A stretch of DNA of 64,000 nt from Sugiyamaella lignohabitans (Eukaryota; Ascomycota; Dipodascomycetes; Dipodascales; Trichomonascaceae), in NCBI RefSeq assembly GCF_001640025.1, contig NC_031672.1, positions 2,170,001-2,234,000 of the forward strand, in the 5' to 3' direction. Below, one piece after another: positions 1 through 11,741 of this stretch; the stretch's first letter is position 1; each line of letters begins with the position of its first letter. The position numbers and the translations under genes are program-made. The notes under the pieces were generated by a model. The model saw only the letters and a program-made list of their open reading frames with translations, was not told the DNA's origin and did not search any database.

Positions 1-354
1 CAGCGTACCCCCGACGAATCTCTTCCTTATATTGATCCCAACGATCTGCAATCTGTTCTCATCCCCGACACTTGTAAATGCCTTGGCTACGCTGTCGTCC
101 AATCCATCGATGTTGCTGACAACACCATTCGTCTCTTAACACCGATCCCACCAAGTGTCATATCGCAAAACGACCGCCAAAAGCTAGTCCTTCTCCGAGG
201 CAGACTACAACTGCCTCTATGGGAGCTCTGGAACCCCTCTCTCGACGACGCGTCCTCCCCGGCCCCATACCTCTCCAAAAGCGGTCCTGGATCCGCCCCC
301 GGATCACACCGCTGGCGCGTCCGTCGAAACGTCCTCCGCAGAGGCTACGCATGA
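1..354 (+). CDS. GRC3: GRC3-like polynucleotide 5'-hydroxyl kinase, C-terminal part (partial)
   Basis: The reading frame is open from the left edge to a TGA at 352-354 and gives 117 residues. It contains a run reading TPIPPS, then a beta-rich segment LVLLRGRLQLPLWELW, and ends in a basic tail. This order resembles the C-terminus of Grc3/Nol9 proteins, nucleolar polynucleotide 5'-kinases that act with the nuclease Las1 in processing the rRNA spacer ITS2. The catalytic P-loop would lie upstream of the window and cannot be checked. The identification rests on short C-terminal similarity only, so the symbol is tentative. The next gene is 1.7 kb away on the same strand. Confidence 0.6.
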   Translation, partial: QRTPDESLPYIDPNDLQSVLIPDTCKCLGYAVVQSIDVADNTIRLLTPIPPSVISQNDRQKLVLLRGRLQLPLWELWNPSLDDASSPAPYLSKSGPGSAPGSHRWRVRRNVLRRGYA

Positions 355-399
355 CATATTTCTCGTATCTTTTATTTATTTATTTTTATCTTGCCTTCT

Positions 400-450
400 G
401 CCTCCGGCGGCCGGGCTCCGCCCGGACCTGGTTGTGCTCGCTTCGCGAGC
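400..450 (-). repeat. GC-rich GNA element, single L arm, gamma type
   Basis: One arm starting GCCTCCGGCGGCC. The outer hairpin is CCGGGC/GCCCGG with a GGA loop on the minus strand, and the inner hairpin is GCTCGC/GCGAGC with a GAA loop. It lies 45 bp after the GRC3-like stop codon. A degenerate R arm follows at 1121. Confidence 0.9.
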
Positions 451-2058
451 ATCCTCAACGCTGTGCTGGATTGCACAACCGGGACTAAATCACTGTCTGA
501 AAGCTTTGTGCATTGTTCATCGCTATTTCCAGCAAAGTGTTCACTCAATTAGTTTTGACTTTGAAACAAAAAATATTGTATTACCTCCAGTTTCACTTCC
601 AACTTCAACACTACTTCGCTTCGTAATTCGAAGATCCACATCGGAGGACTTGCTTTTATTGTTTGAAAACCACCTCGAATAACACTTCCCGGCAATCTTT
701 CTATAACATACCAAAAAACACAATTCTTCTTAAATTACGGTATATTCATGGAAAGTAAGTTGCTGCTCAACTCAGGAAGAGAAAAAATCTGTTCTGAAAC
801 TAATCGTCAAGGCAAAATGTGTTCAGTGCCCTGTTCAATTTGGACCAACAAAATCAACTGCTTTCTTGTCATTCTGAGTGCAATAAATAGGAACCAACCT
901 GAGCTGACTGTTGTAATGGTACTCTACAGTAGGTAAATACCTACCGATAATTTATTAACCTATCTAACACCAGTTGAACTCATTACGGCACTGAAGACGC
1001 ATAGATGCCTTGTAGCTCAAGATATGCCTCTACCTTAAGTTAATCTCGTCGGGCCAGAAACTGCTCTAGAGGTTTATATTCCAATACCAGTGTGCTCCGA
1101 GAACTGGAGAGCTGAAGCCCGACTCAAGCGGAGCGAGAGGAGCAACCAGGGTCTGGGGCGGAGCCCCAGCCGCTGGAAGCAGATAACCGTATAGCAGTAG
1201 TGTTTAGTACCCGTATTGGAAGCATCTCTCGAATATGGGAGGTAGAAGAACTTATCTGGTATTACAGGGAAGAAAGAAATAGTCATGCTATAAGCATCCT
1301 GGTGTAATTCAAGCCAGGTTTTTGTAGACTTGCCAGGACCTGTGTAGGGGATTTAGGATGGCCATCATGTGACGACACCTGCAAAGTCCCCCTGAGTTCC
1401 CCTGAGTTCGCCTATTAGAGGCATAAAGTTGCGCGGCTGACATATATCTGAGGAGTAGTTCTGTGTTCAGGCTCTAAACAACCCTGGAAGTTGGGTGGGA
1501 CTATTTTTCGAATTTAAATTCGTTATTTTTATAAGATGGAGTAGGGGACTGTTAAGTCAGAGGTATCTCGAACGAAAACTAGCTCAGTCTACCGGCTAGA
1601 GTGGTAGAGAAGGCAGAGTTGCTGAGGTGACTGGACTTAATCCAACCGTAGCATCAGTCAACACAGTTCTGAAAGAAAAAGTAGTGAAAGTGGGTCTTAA
1701 TTCAGCTTTCTTTAAACTTAACTGTTCGAAAAATGGCATTCGTAGACCTAGTGAAGCATATCAGCCTAACTACTTGCACTGTTAATCTGCCATGGCTGAC
1801 AACCGATTATCTTCCTATAAACTTGTCCTTTCCTCTTAACATATAAAATACTAGTCTTGTCACAACCCAGTATACCTATTTTATTATAAATACTATATTT
1901 CCATAATAATTATATTCCAGTGAATGACACAGTAACCTCTAGCGACGAAGCTGCTGAAACATAGGCACATGCGGCGGTGGTGGTGATGGAGCTGCAGGTC
2001 TTCATGAAGTGCATACTTTAAAGTTTCACTTCCTGTCAGCAGATGAGCAGTGAATCTG
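451..2058. other. intergenic, no gene recognised
   Basis: This 1.6 kb stretch separates two genes on the + strand. It is moderately AT-rich and has stops in every frame. The only structured item seen is the decayed R arm at 1121-1180. I see no tRNA or conserved ORF. Confidence 0.6.
1121..1180 (+). repeat. degenerate GNA element, single R arm, beta type
   Basis: The inner tip reads GCGGAGC within ACTCAAGCGGAGCGAGAG, one base away from the usual CTCGAG beta form. The intact GGGGC-GGA-GCCCC hairpin follows. The terminal part is CGCTGGAAGC instead of CGCCGGAGGC, so the copy is decaying. Confidence 0.85.
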
Positions 2059-2601
2059 ATGAATGTTAAAGAGGTTGACAAACTGTCAGCACAGTTTGCC
2101 GTGTCTCTCAGTGAAGCTACTGGACTCATCGCATCTTGGTTAGATGATGATGATGATGTAACCAACCCGTCAAACGGAGCCAGCAGAGCCGCTGGCAACG
2201 ATAGCGACGATGAAATCTACGAATCACTTGGCCTCAAACAACTGCGGAACTCACGAGCTGGTCTTGGATCCGTCAACACCAGCTCAATCCCGTTCCGCCG
2301 AGACCCTGTTTTCGACCTCAACAGCCGTGGAACCAGCACCACCGGCCTGGGTTCACGACCGGGCCAGCCAAACTCCAACCTCAGCAGCTCCCAGAAAGCA
2401 CTCCAGGCCATAAAAAAGAAACACCCTCACACCAGTACCGCCCAAACCACATCACAACCCACCCCCACCACCTCCCTAAAACCCCATAACCCGGACTCGG
2501 ACTCAGACTCCGACGGCCGGTCCTCACTCCGCACGACCGCCAAACGCACCTCGACCTCGTTCCTCGACAGCTACAAAAAGAACAAAAAAAGCCGCCGGTG
2601 A
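2059..2601 (+). CDS. hypothetical protein, 180 aa, nuclear-type low-complexity tail
   Basis: I do not recognise this gene with confidence. The start is the ATG at 2059; the frame continues upstream only through a GTG. An N-terminal segment of about 30 residues looks helical (LSAQFAVSLSEATGLIASWL) and is followed by a run of five aspartates. The middle contains DSDDEIYESLGLKQLR and a Ser/Thr/Pro-rich linker. The C-terminus has an SDSDSD stretch and a basic KKNKKSRR tail that could be a nuclear localisation signal. The short helix-acidic-basic layout recalls small fungal DUF3245-type proteins, but this is only an impression. The gene is convergent with SFL1, and a GNA element lies between the two stop codons. 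Confidence 0.65.
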   Translation: MNVKEVDKLSAQFAVSLSEATGLIASWLDDDDDVTNPSNGASRAAGNDSDDEIYESLGLKQLRNSRAGLGSVNTSSIPFRRDPVFDLNSRGTSTTGLGSRPGQPNSNLSSSQKALQAIKKKHPHTSTAQTTSQPTPTTSLKPHNPDSDSDSDGRSSLRTTAKRTSTSFLDSYKKNKKSRR

Positions 2602-2619
2602 GGCTACGGGGGTTCATGC

Positions 2620-2758
2620 GCCTCCGGCGCCTGGGGCTCTGCCCCAGACCCCGTAGCTCCTCTCGCTTCGCTCGAGTCGTTTTCGTGGGGATCCCCAGTC
2701 AACTCCTGCGAAGCAGGAGCAACCAGGGTCTGGGGCGGAGCCCCAGCCGCCGGAGGCA
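2620..2758. repeat. GNA element, two arms (L beta, R alpha)
   Basis: The L arm is slightly mutated at its outer end (GCCTCCGGCGCC) and has the CTCTGCCCC outer loop. The spacer contains GGGGATCCCC. The R arm has CTCCTGC-GAA-GCAGGAG. The copy fills the gap between convergent genes. Confidence 0.93.
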
Positions 2759-2844
2759 GGCCGGCACGTGTACGGTCATAGCCCGAAGGCTTTAATTATT
2801 AATATATAAAGTAAAATAAAAAAGAGGGGGTGATGCGACGGACG

Positions 2845-5646
2845 TTAGAGCACCTCGGCGCGCTGTCGTTTGACCTGGCGGTCGTCGGGGTCGTCCGACG
2901 ACGAGGCTGGGTTGAGAAGCGATTGTACGCTGCTGGACGTGGTTTGGCGGAGATTGGGGGTTGGTACGGGCGGTGGAATGCCGGTGATGGACCCGTTGCT
3001 CGTGCGGTGTTTCATAGGGGGACTCGTGGGGCCTGGTTTGTGGAGGTAAGTGGCTCCTGGCGAACTGGCTACCGAGCTGATGCTCGAGATACTGCCAATA
3101 CTGCCTTTAGAGGTCCCTATGCTGCTGCTGCTTCCTTGGCGCATGTATGTCAGTGGCTGGTTGGTGGGTTGGAACTCGCTCGTGTATACTTCGTCCGACG
3201 TGTGTCTGCGGAAATTAGTGATGGGACGCTGGTTTATTTGGGGGAGTTGCGAGTGTGGTGGAATGTGTGAAGGGTGTTGCGAGTGTGGGGGTTGTTGTTG
3301 GATTGGATGTAATGATTGTGGTTGTTGTTGTGTTTGATGGGTGTGTGGTGGTGGTTGTTGTTGTTGAGATGGTGCTTGGGTAGATTGTGATGGTGCTTGT
3401 TGATTTGCTGGTGGTTGTGATTGAGTAGGTGGTTGGTTGGTTGGTGTTTGTGTTTGTGTTTGTGGTTGTGGTTGTTGGTTGGTGGGTGGTGGTTTGATGG
3501 TGACAGAGGATTGTGGTGTTGATGCTGTACTGCTGAATTGCGACGCCGTGGGGTTTGGACTGATGGGTCCGTTAGGAGGAATCGAGTCGGGAAGACTGTT
3601 CATACGGTGGTATGAAGTTGACGAGGTTGCTAGTGGGAACGATCCAGGTCGTTGGTCTCGTGATGGTGGCATGTATCCTCCATTACTAGACGTCGATTCA
3701 TTAACGTAATTAAAGTATCCTTGCTGTTGTTGTTGCTGTTGATACAGGTGTGGAGGGAATCGTTGGTATGAACCGTGTGGTTGTGAATGTGAATAGAAAT
3801 GCGAATTACCAGTCTCATTCGATGGTTCGTTGTGACTTTGTTGTTGAGATTGTGATTGGCCAGCTGATGGTCGTGGTGGTGCAGGTGCAGGTGCTGGTGC
3901 TGGCGCTAGGGGATCATAAATAACTGATTGTGCCCTTTCTCGACTCGATTCTTTAAAATGGCTGTACAGATTGTGTTGGAATGGTGTTTGTTGATGGTTT
4001 CCTAATGGTTGTGGCCGTCCTTGGGGCGGTGGTGGAGGTGGGATTTGTGAATATCCTGGTCCAGATCCGCCAATACTGCCAAGTCCTCCTGTACTTCCAG
4101 TGACTGACGAACCTGTTAATGGTCCTCCTTGTACTGGTGGTTGAATGGCATATCCTGGATCGTCGAGTTGGTTCAGTATTAAACTGGCGGTGTGTAATTG
4201 TTGACGGATTCGATCCAACTCTACTACCACATCTTCTTCAGAAGTAGATCTAGGCGATGTGGTCCGTGATGCTTCGGTGACTGGATTACCAGAGTTATTG
4301 CTGGATGGTGTAGGAGCTGTACTAGCACCATTAGACGTTGCTGCTCCTGGTGCTGTTTTAATACTATTGCCAACACGAGAAATGCTATCAATACACGATG
4401 CAAGACAGTGATTTGTCTTTCTCAGCACATCGCTGAACCCGTTACTTCGAGCATGAAGTCGCTGATTCGAGTCCTGTAAATGATACACCGCCTGTTCTAA
4501 CGATGCAATCCGGTACTCCCAATCAGCTGAGCTCGATGTCGACTGACTATAATGCGCTACACTTGCCGGACTGTGAAGACCCGACATATGAGGACCTCCT
4601 GGACCTCCTGGGCCACTGGCTCCCGGACTGGCTCCTGGTGTATGATGCGATCGAGATGCTGGCATCGACAATGATGTCATTTCCATTCCTGGACCTAATC
4701 CTGGACCTCCTCCATTCGCCTGCTGTTGCTGCTGTTGCTGCTGCTGTTGTTGTTGTAATGCTTGGCTGGGTTGATGATGGCCACTTGGCGGCGGTGTCGA
4801 TGGGACTGACAGCGAAATCGACTTTACACTGACTCCGTCTCGATTCGAAGTCGTCGACTGCCGCGATGCTCGTCGTTTAATCGCTCTTAAACTTTCAACA
4901 TCGCCTCGTTTAAACGCCCCGCCGCCATGTCGAAACTCCCACTGCACATTATCCGTACCAGCAGCACCTGATCCACTTCCAGAACCACTGCCACTGGCAC
5001 CAGCACTGGCTCCACTGGCTCCTCCACTACTATTACTACTGGATCCGTGAAAGGTATCGTTGACCTTGTGAAACCCGTACATGTTCAACTGGCGAACAAA
5101 ACTCGACACATTTGTATGCTTAAAATACTGACTTAGCACCTTGGAAAACTCCTCTCCCGGCGTGATCACAAAACTGTCGTTTGTCGGTGTCCACGAGATC
5201 AGATGGACGATGGACGAATCCTCGAGCATGCTGGAATGGGTTAGTTTAGGGGGGTGGGGTGTGCCTCCGGCGGCTGGGGCTCCGCCCCAGACCCTGGTTG
5301 CTCCTGCTTCGCAGGAGAATGTGGGTGCTTACCTGTAGAGTTTGTGGATGAAGGCTGTTTGGTTCACTTTCAGACCGGACCACGAGTGTGGTTGTTGGGT
5401 CGGTGGTTTTGTGTCTGATGATGAAGGTTGGTTGCTTTGTGTTGTCGTACTGGCTGGGTTCGATGCTTGTGATGGGTTGATGGTTTGTTGGCCAGAGTTT
5501 GACGAAGCTGAGCCGTTACGACTGGATCGGCCTGACGAGTTGGCTGAGTTCGTGGCGGTCGTTTCATCGTGCGCTAGACCGTCGTGAGGTGCCATGACTG
5601 TCGAAGCGGTGGCCACACCGCCACTGGTGCCTCCGTTTGCTAGCAT
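2845..5646 (-). CDS. SFL1: Sfl1-type heat-shock-factor-family transcription regulator
   Basis: There are two exons: 5646-5333 and 5230-2845, with an intron at 5231-5332 (5' GTAAGC, branch AAACTAAC, 3' CAG). Together they encode 899 residues. The join completes KLYS-MLED and so rebuilds the HSF-type winged-helix DNA-binding domain at about residues 92-155, including VSSFVRQLNMYGFHKVND. That sequence is close to Sfl1, a repressor/activator of flocculation and filamentation genes, rather than to Hsf1. A coiled-coil-like segment follows at about residues 335-360 (EYRIASLEQAVYHLQ). Most of the rest is low complexity, with Gln, Ser/Gly and Pro runs and a long poly-Gln tract encoded at about 4720-4758. 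The intron carries a single GNA arm. The upstream 15.6 kb has no recognisable gene, so the promoter or leader may be very long (inference). Confidence 0.93.
5263..5317 (-). repeat. GNA element, single L arm (alpha), in the SFL1 intron
   Basis: A complete arm from GCCTCC to GCAGGAG. It lies 15 nt from the SFL1 5' splice site and 32 nt from the 3' splice site. Without it the intron would be 47 nt. Confidence 0.95.
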
Positions 5647-8459
5647 GCTAAACGATGACAGTTGTGGACTGGTTGTGGGTTGTGAAATGGTCGTCTTGTT
5701 CCAGACGTGGAATCAATCTGTTGTTCGAACCAGGATCAAAGTATCTACCCAAAATGAAATAGAAAAGAAGCTGCTGTTCACCTGCTTTCAAGTATGTACT
5801 TGCAGACAGTTATGTACCAGTTCTTCTTTTACTTTTTCCGCACTTTTTGTTTGTCGGGCTGTCTGTTCTATGATGTGATCCTTCCACTTCAAAATGAATT
5901 CGAATAGTGGTGATGTTGATGTTGAATGTCGTGGCCTGTTGTTTTCTTGCTGATTTCTAAACGGTTCACTGTTGACTGTCCGCTCGTTGCACTGTAAATA
6001 AAGTGGGGTCGCCGTTATGGTTGGTATCTATACAAATTAACTCTCGATACAGCAGAAATGTGTCAGAGGCTGTCAAAGACGGGGTGTAACTAGTGTTGCA
6101 GGGTTATTGTTGTAGTCCCAAATCCATGAAGTGTGATTAATAGTATAACTGAAAAGCACCAACAAGACAAAAAAAAAAATTAACCCAAACTGATCTGGTC
6201 GGACAAGAGGCACAGGCAGAGCAGATCGCTGTTAATCAAAGATCAAAGGTAAAAAGGCTAAAAATGAAGAGAAAGGGTTAGTGAGAGGAGCACCGAAAAG
6301 GAAATTCAGAAAAAGGCTCTTAAAAATCCCAAAAAAAAAATTGAGAACCAAACTTTAATCACCAAAAAACACAAATAATAAACTTTTAATAGTTAGGTAG
6401 GTTGCAGATTTGGAACAATAGTCGAACCACTTGGTTGTGTACAAAAAAATACAATCAATATAAGGAAGCGACAGAAATTCCAATACTGTAGTGATTCTGA
6501 TTCAAAGTCGACTGCACGTTTAACGTTGAAACAGTGGTTTAGAGCAATCAATCCAACTAAGAATACGACCAAGGGAATAAAAAAATAAAAAATAAAATAA
6601 AAATTACTGTCGAAAGGTCGAAATATTAATTACCCAACACAGAGCCAGACTTGACATACAATAGACAGAAAGAGAATAGACAAAATAGACGGTAGTCACA
6701 AATAGCCACAATAACCTCTGTAGACTTGGTAGACTGTAGACTGTAGACTGTAGACAGTACCCTCTGTAGTGTATAAACCCAGTAAACTTTATGAGACACT
6801 AACGTTGATACTGACAGACTCTGACACTGATTCTGTGACTAGAGTTACCAAATGGTAGTTACTTGCTATGTAGTAATAACCAGCTGGTTTGTCGTACAAG
6901 AAATAAAATAAAAAAATTAGCTGCAAAATAAAAGGAACAAAAAAAAAACCACTCAACGAGAAGCCGGTATCAGATGACCAGTCCAACAGAGTAAGCGAAA
7001 TATTCAGTCAAACCTTAAAAAGTGGTGGAATAGACCAGGAAAAAGAACGAGTATATCCAGATTAGTGGGCAGCGCGGACAAAGTCGAATATATTTGGGTA
7101 GCCGCGGCTGAGCCAAAAGAAGAAAATCACTAAATAGCCGGCCGGCAAGTCGAAAAGAAGGGTGAGGTGAGAGAGACTAGCTCTTGTAAATATTAAAACC
7201 GAAATGGTTTGTTAATTTTTTTATTTTATTGACCCGCGAGTTTGTCGGTTTTTTTTAGTGGTGCCGATATATTAGTTTGGGTGTACAGATGGAATTTGCA
7301 TCAACAATGGATCGAGGCTCTTGATATATAATGTTGCGTTGCACAATAGTGAGCGGCGTAACAGTAAGTAGCAGTACTAAGTATTAGACTGAATGCGAAG
7401 AAGATACGAACTTGTCAAGAAAAAGTAAACCCATCAAGCAATGCTAAGCACGACGTAATAATACCAGACACCAGTTGCTTATTAGTGAAACAGCAAAGCA
7501 GAAGCAGTAAATAGTGAATAGCAAAATATAGTGGAAAAACAATATTGTCGTAGCTGTGTGGAAAATATTTGATTGTGAAATAGCACTCACCACCTAATAT
7601 AAATAAAATAGCAAGCAGCCACTAGCTAGAGATGTTTTAAGATAAACAGACAAGTGGACCAAGTCGAGGCAGAAAATGGAACATATAAACCAGTGGGATG
7701 AGAGACTGATAAAGGGCCACTAAAAAAACAAATTAACATAAATAAAATAAAATAAAAAGTAAAACAAAATAAATTGCGTCTGCAAAAGCAAATACGCTAC
7801 ACAACCCACTACCACAACATACATTCAGCGACAACTAACAGCATACAATCAATGTATAATTAACAGCATACAACTAACGACAACAACAGCGACAGCGACG
7901 ACGTCAACTAACGACCTACAATGTACATCTAGTAAATAAAATAAAAAAAATCTAACTGGCTCTAGAAAGGTTCCAGACAGGCCCTAGACTAGACAGGACA
8001 AGCAGCGACGTCGGATATTCAAGTCTTGGCCGTCGGAAGATGGAGACGAAATAAAAAACCAACCTCAAAAGCAAATGCAAATAAAAATAAAAAATCAAAA
8101 AATCAAGCTAGAGAAAAACGGAAATGGCTACTACTGCCTGGTGTGGTGAGGGAGCGCGAGCAGCACCTGCTGCCGACACCTGGTGCTGGCGACTAGCGTT
8201 GAGCGTCCAGTAGTAAAAATAAAAAGCAACGCGCCTTCCTGCACACCACGCACTAACCTGAATATGTACCATATAAAACGGTTTACCTGACGTCGGTAAA
8301 AATATCCTTACCGCTCGTCACTGCACCTTGCTTTTTGCACCATCTGGCCATGCAGCGGGACCTATTCCCTAGGGCTAGGGCCGCCAACAATCTGGCTAGT
8401 GGGCACCCCTCCAAAAGCAACAAGCAGCAGCATCGGGACCTAGGAGGGGGCCCGGGTGT
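5647..8459. other. AT-rich gene-free region upstream of SFL1
   Basis: This stretch has many A-rich runs (AAATAAAAT-type), a GTAGACT microsatellite near 6718-6760 and CAACTAACAG-type repeats near 7800-7920. Stops are frequent in all frames and no conserved protein is seen. It may hold the SFL1 promoter and 5' leader, because SFL1 is transcribed away from it. Confidence 0.6.
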
Positions 8460-8614
8460 GCCTCCGGCGGCTGGGGCTCCGCCCCAGACCCTGGTGGCTC
8501 CTCTCGCTACGCTCGAGTCGTTCCGTATGGGGCTCCGTTCCACTAACCCCCCGGGCAAACTCCTGCGAAGCAGGAGCAACCAGGGGCTGGGGCGGAGCCC
8601 CAGCCGCCGGAGGC
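8460..8614. repeat. GNA element, two arms (L beta, R alpha)
   Basis: The L inner tip is GCTACGC (GTA loop on the minus strand) and the R tip is GCGAAGC. The spacer is about 39 bp. G-runs precede it and C-runs follow it. Confidence 0.95.
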
Positions 8615-8709
8615 ATACCCCTTCCCCCAATGTCTCGCATGAATAGAGGGGTATGCATCTCCCGGTGAGGAGTGCCGTGAGGAGTGAAGGTGGGGGTGGT
8701 GGGGGGTTT

Positions 8710-8852
8710 GCCTCCGGCGGCTGGGGCTCCGCCCCAGACCCTGGTAGCTCCTCTCGCTTCGCTCGAGTCGAGCAGTGGGATTCACCAGCTCAAAAAACTC
8801 CTGCGAAGCAGGAGCCACGGGGTCTGGGGCAGCGCCCCAGCCGCCGGAGGCA
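8710..8852. repeat. GNA element, two arms (L beta, R alpha)
   Basis: The L arm has the usual CTCCGCC outer loop, while the R arm has the CACGGGG/CAGCGCC variant. The two outer hairpins therefore do not match each other. The spacer contains CACCAGCTC. Confidence 0.95.
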
Positions 8853-9123
8853 CATCCACCCCCGCCGCCGGGCCCCTACTGTGGGGACCGACCCGTTTGA
8901 GTTTGGGTTTTGAGTTTGGAAGAAACTTGGCCTGACCGTTCGGCCGGTTGCAACTGTGTGCAGCAGCGGCAGCTGGCGGGGCCGATGCTGCGCACACCTG
9001 TCATGCACGCTGCACATGCCAGCCTGCCGCCGGCTGCCCACTGGCACCTGTCCAACCTCATCAAACTCTCAGTGGAGAGGGCCCTTCGAATCAGGCCATG
9101 ATTCTCAAAGGGGCACGGGCAGT

Positions 9124-9267
9124 GCCTCCGGCGGCTGGGGCTCCGCCCCAGACCCTGGCTGCTCCTCTCGCTTCGCTCGAGTCGGGCTGGGGGAGTCACC
9201 AGCTCAAAAAACTCCTGCGAAGCAGGAGCAACCAGGGTCTGGGGCGAAGCCCCAGCCGCCGGAGGCA
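9124..9267. repeat. GNA element, two arms (L beta, R alpha)
   Basis: The R outer hairpin loop is GAA (GGGGCGAAGCCCC) instead of GGA, which keeps the GNA pattern. The spacer shares CACCAGCTCAAAAAACTCC with the copy at 8710, so the two are close relatives. Confidence 0.95.
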
Positions 9268-9476
9268 GACCCTCCTCCCGCTTGTGAGTGAGGTGCCAAG
9301 ATTGCAACCACGTCGGTTGAGGTTAGTTTGGCCCCGGCAAATCTGGACTTCCGTTCCTGTCCGGGGTTAGCATGGCCCGGCGAGCACTCGAATCTTGCAG
9401 AAACGGTGGGCGCAGGGATGTTGTGCCTGTTCGGGGTAGCTTCTGGGTGCCCTGTTTGGGCGGGGTGGAGGTAAGT

Positions 9477-9693
9477 GCCTCCGGCGGCTGGGGCTCCGCC
9501 CCAGACCCCGCTGCTCCTCTCGCTTCGCTCGAGTCGGCTTGCGAGGGGTCCCCCGCGCTTGTTCTCCTGCGAAGCAGGAGCCACGGGGTCTGGGGCAGCG
9601 CCCCAGCCGCCGGAGGCAGTCGGGAGCCCCGAGTAAACTCCTGCGAAGCAGGAGCAACCAGGGTCTGGGGCGGAGCCCCAGCCGCCGGAGGCA
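9477..9693. repeat. GNA element, three arms (L beta, R alpha, R alpha)
   Basis: An L arm at 9477-9537 is followed by an R arm at 9564-9618 and a second R arm at 9638-9693. The two R arms differ: the first is the CACGGGG/CAGCGCC variant and the second the CAACCAGGG/CGGAGCC variant. This points to a nested or serial insertion. Confidence 0.95.
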
Positions 9694-10653
9694 CACCACC
9701 GCACCTGGGTTGAAGTCACCCCGCGGTCAGTCGGGGGTGCAAAGGGCCGACATGCCGACGGAGGGGCTTGGCTGGCAAAACAATTGTCCGGGATGGGGGT
9801 CAGACCGAGTCGGGCGAGCGAGAGAATGAGAGAGTGATGCCAGGGCCGCTGGAATAGGAAGTGTTTGGCGCCGCCGGAAAGGTTTGTTTCGTTCGATTCC
9901 ACGAGAACAGGTGCGGTGCTGTGCGTTCAGACGAGGACGACGAAGACGGAGACAGTCCACGATCACCGGCATCGCCAGCGGCAGGAGCAGCAGCAGGAGC
10001 GGCATCAGCAGCAGATGTCAAATCAGGCCGAGGTCGATGGCGGCACGAGAATAAACAGGAGTGCCAAGAAAGAGAGTTGCACAATCAATCAGGCAGCAGA
10101 CAGGCAGCCTGGAGACAAAGAAGATCAGACTGACAGCTGACAGTAAACGGCCAACAGCCAATTGCCAAAATTGAATTGCCGCAGTAACTGTAAATACACT
10201 TCGGTTTTAGCGAGTCATTGCACGGGTCGAACTCCTCCCTGTGAGATGGAAGCTCAGCAGGGGCCCCGCTGGTCGCTGGATCGGGCCTGCCGCGAATCAC
10301 GCCAAGCCAGATCCCGGCCAATCGCGCTGACAGCAGCATCGACAGGGGTTTCAACTGCTGCTGTCACTCTCTGACTCAATCGCCCACTCAATCGCCCACT
10401 CAATTGCCCACAAACGACCAGCAGCAGCAGAAACACGGGCCCCAGTGCCTGAACAGGACCACGATCTGACGGACGCAGGCCCTGATCTGCTGCCCACCTG
10501 CTTGCTTCACTCGCCAGATGCATAACATGCCCCTGCCGCTCGATCGCACGCTCCCCCTCCGATCCACCACTCTCCCCAACGTCGCTCCCCCTCTCTGGCC
10601 ATCGAGCGACAGGCACGGGCTCGATCGCGGCCTGGCGGGGGAGGGGGTGGTCT

Positions 10654-10802
10654 GCCTCCGGCGGCTGGGGCTCCGCCCCAGACCCTGGTTGCTCCTCTCG
10701 CTGCGCTCGAGTCGTCTCTGGGGGGCCCCAGCACCAGCTGGCGAAACTCCTGCGAAGCAGGAGCAACCAGGGTCTGGGGCGGAGCCCCAGCCGCCGGAGG
10801 CA
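10654..10802. repeat. GNA element, two arms (L beta, R alpha)
   Basis: The L tip is GCTGCGC (GCA loop on the minus strand). The spacer contains GGGGGGCCCC and CCAGCTGGCGAAAC next to the alpha arm. Confidence 0.95.
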
Positions 10803-10931
10803 CACCCGGATCGAACACAAGGAGAAGGACTGATCCCAACGCGGAATTATTGCACGATTGGCGCTACCATCCTGGCGGCGGTTGTTGGTGGTTGTTGGCG
10901 TTTCAGGGGTTGGCTCGCTAGCAACTGACGT

Positions 10932-10936
<5 letters not shown>

Positions 10937-10964
<28 letters not shown>
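10937..10964. repeat. (CTG)n microsatellite
   Basis: About nine uninterrupted CTG/GCT units in non-coding sequence, 77 bp before a second CTG tract. Confidence 0.9.
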
Positions 10965-11041
10965 AGCTGGAGATGCCAGCCCGAAGTCGGGGGTGCAGCG
11001 GTGGACACGCTAGTCTTGAGCCAGCTAGTGGCGGGGGTCAC

Positions 11042-11070
11042 CTGCTGCTGCTGCTGCTGCTGCTGCTGCT
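11042..11070. repeat. (CTG)n microsatellite
   Basis: About nine to ten uninterrupted CTG units in non-coding sequence. Confidence 0.9.
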
Positions 11071-11142
11071 AGTGTCTACCCCTCCTTGCGAGGCCGCTAC
11101 TTTCCTGTCTTCTCCCCGGGTCAGCCTCGGGGAGGGGGGACT

Positions 11143-11302
11143 GCCTCCGGCGGCTGGGGCTCCGCCCCAGACCCTGGTTGCTCCTGCTTCGCAGGAGTTT
11201 CGCCAGCTGGTTGGTGCTTGCGCTGGTACCCCCGACGCAACGACTCGAGCGAAGCGAGAGGAGCTACCAGGGTCTGGGGCGGAGCCCCAGCCGCCAGAGG
11301 CA
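11143..11302. repeat. GNA element, two arms (L alpha, R beta)
   Basis: Opposite polarity to its neighbours. The alpha inner flank GTTTCGCCAGCTGG matches the reverse complement of the spacer in the copy at 10654. The R terminus is mutated to CCGCCAGAGGC. Confidence 0.95.
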
Positions 11303-11508
11303 AACACCCCACCCGTAGCGCCAGGGTGAGACAGCCGGTGTTTCAGCGGCCATTGCTTTTTGTCGGGAGGTTTTTCACAGCTATGCACCATTCCTGGTTG
11401 GAACAATATAATATATCTGGCAGCGGTGCAGGCTGCTAGCGCCCGTGAAAAGCAATGTGATGGGCAGCGGCAGCAGCTGCGGCAGGAGGGGGATGGGCTC
11501 GGTGAGAG

Positions 11509-11543
11509 ATGGCATGGCATGGCATGGCATGACATGGCATGGC
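11509..11543. repeat. (GGCAT)n minisatellite
   Basis: About six to seven tandem GGCAT pentamers, one changed to GACAT. Confidence 0.85.
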
Positions 11544-11720
11544 GGCAGCGGGCCCAGCTGCCGGCAGCAGCATCAACGTCCCGTTTGGGGCGGGGCCTTG
11601 ATTAGAGGTAGTGAGAGGGGCCTTGGCATGGACGACAACCAAGCTGGCAGGTAGGGGGTGTTTGCGGCATGCCCGCGACGTAACACCGACGTGCTTCCAA
11701 TGTGCGTACGACGCTGGTCG

Positions 11721-11741
11721 AGCCAAGCCAAGCCAAGCCAA
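11721..11741. repeat. (AGCCA)n short tandem repeat
   Basis: Four AGCCA pentamers. A shorter AGCCA run recurs near 12368-12385. Confidence 0.8.

Noticed and set aside
9204..9902. Open frames of 100-230 codons across the GC-rich region (for example 9204-9902 minus, 10254-10820 minus, 12125-12703 plus).
   Set aside because: They pass through GNA arms, which lack stop codons in most frames, and give the same arm-derived peptides ([27 protein letters not shown]) at every locus. Nothing outside the arms looks conserved.
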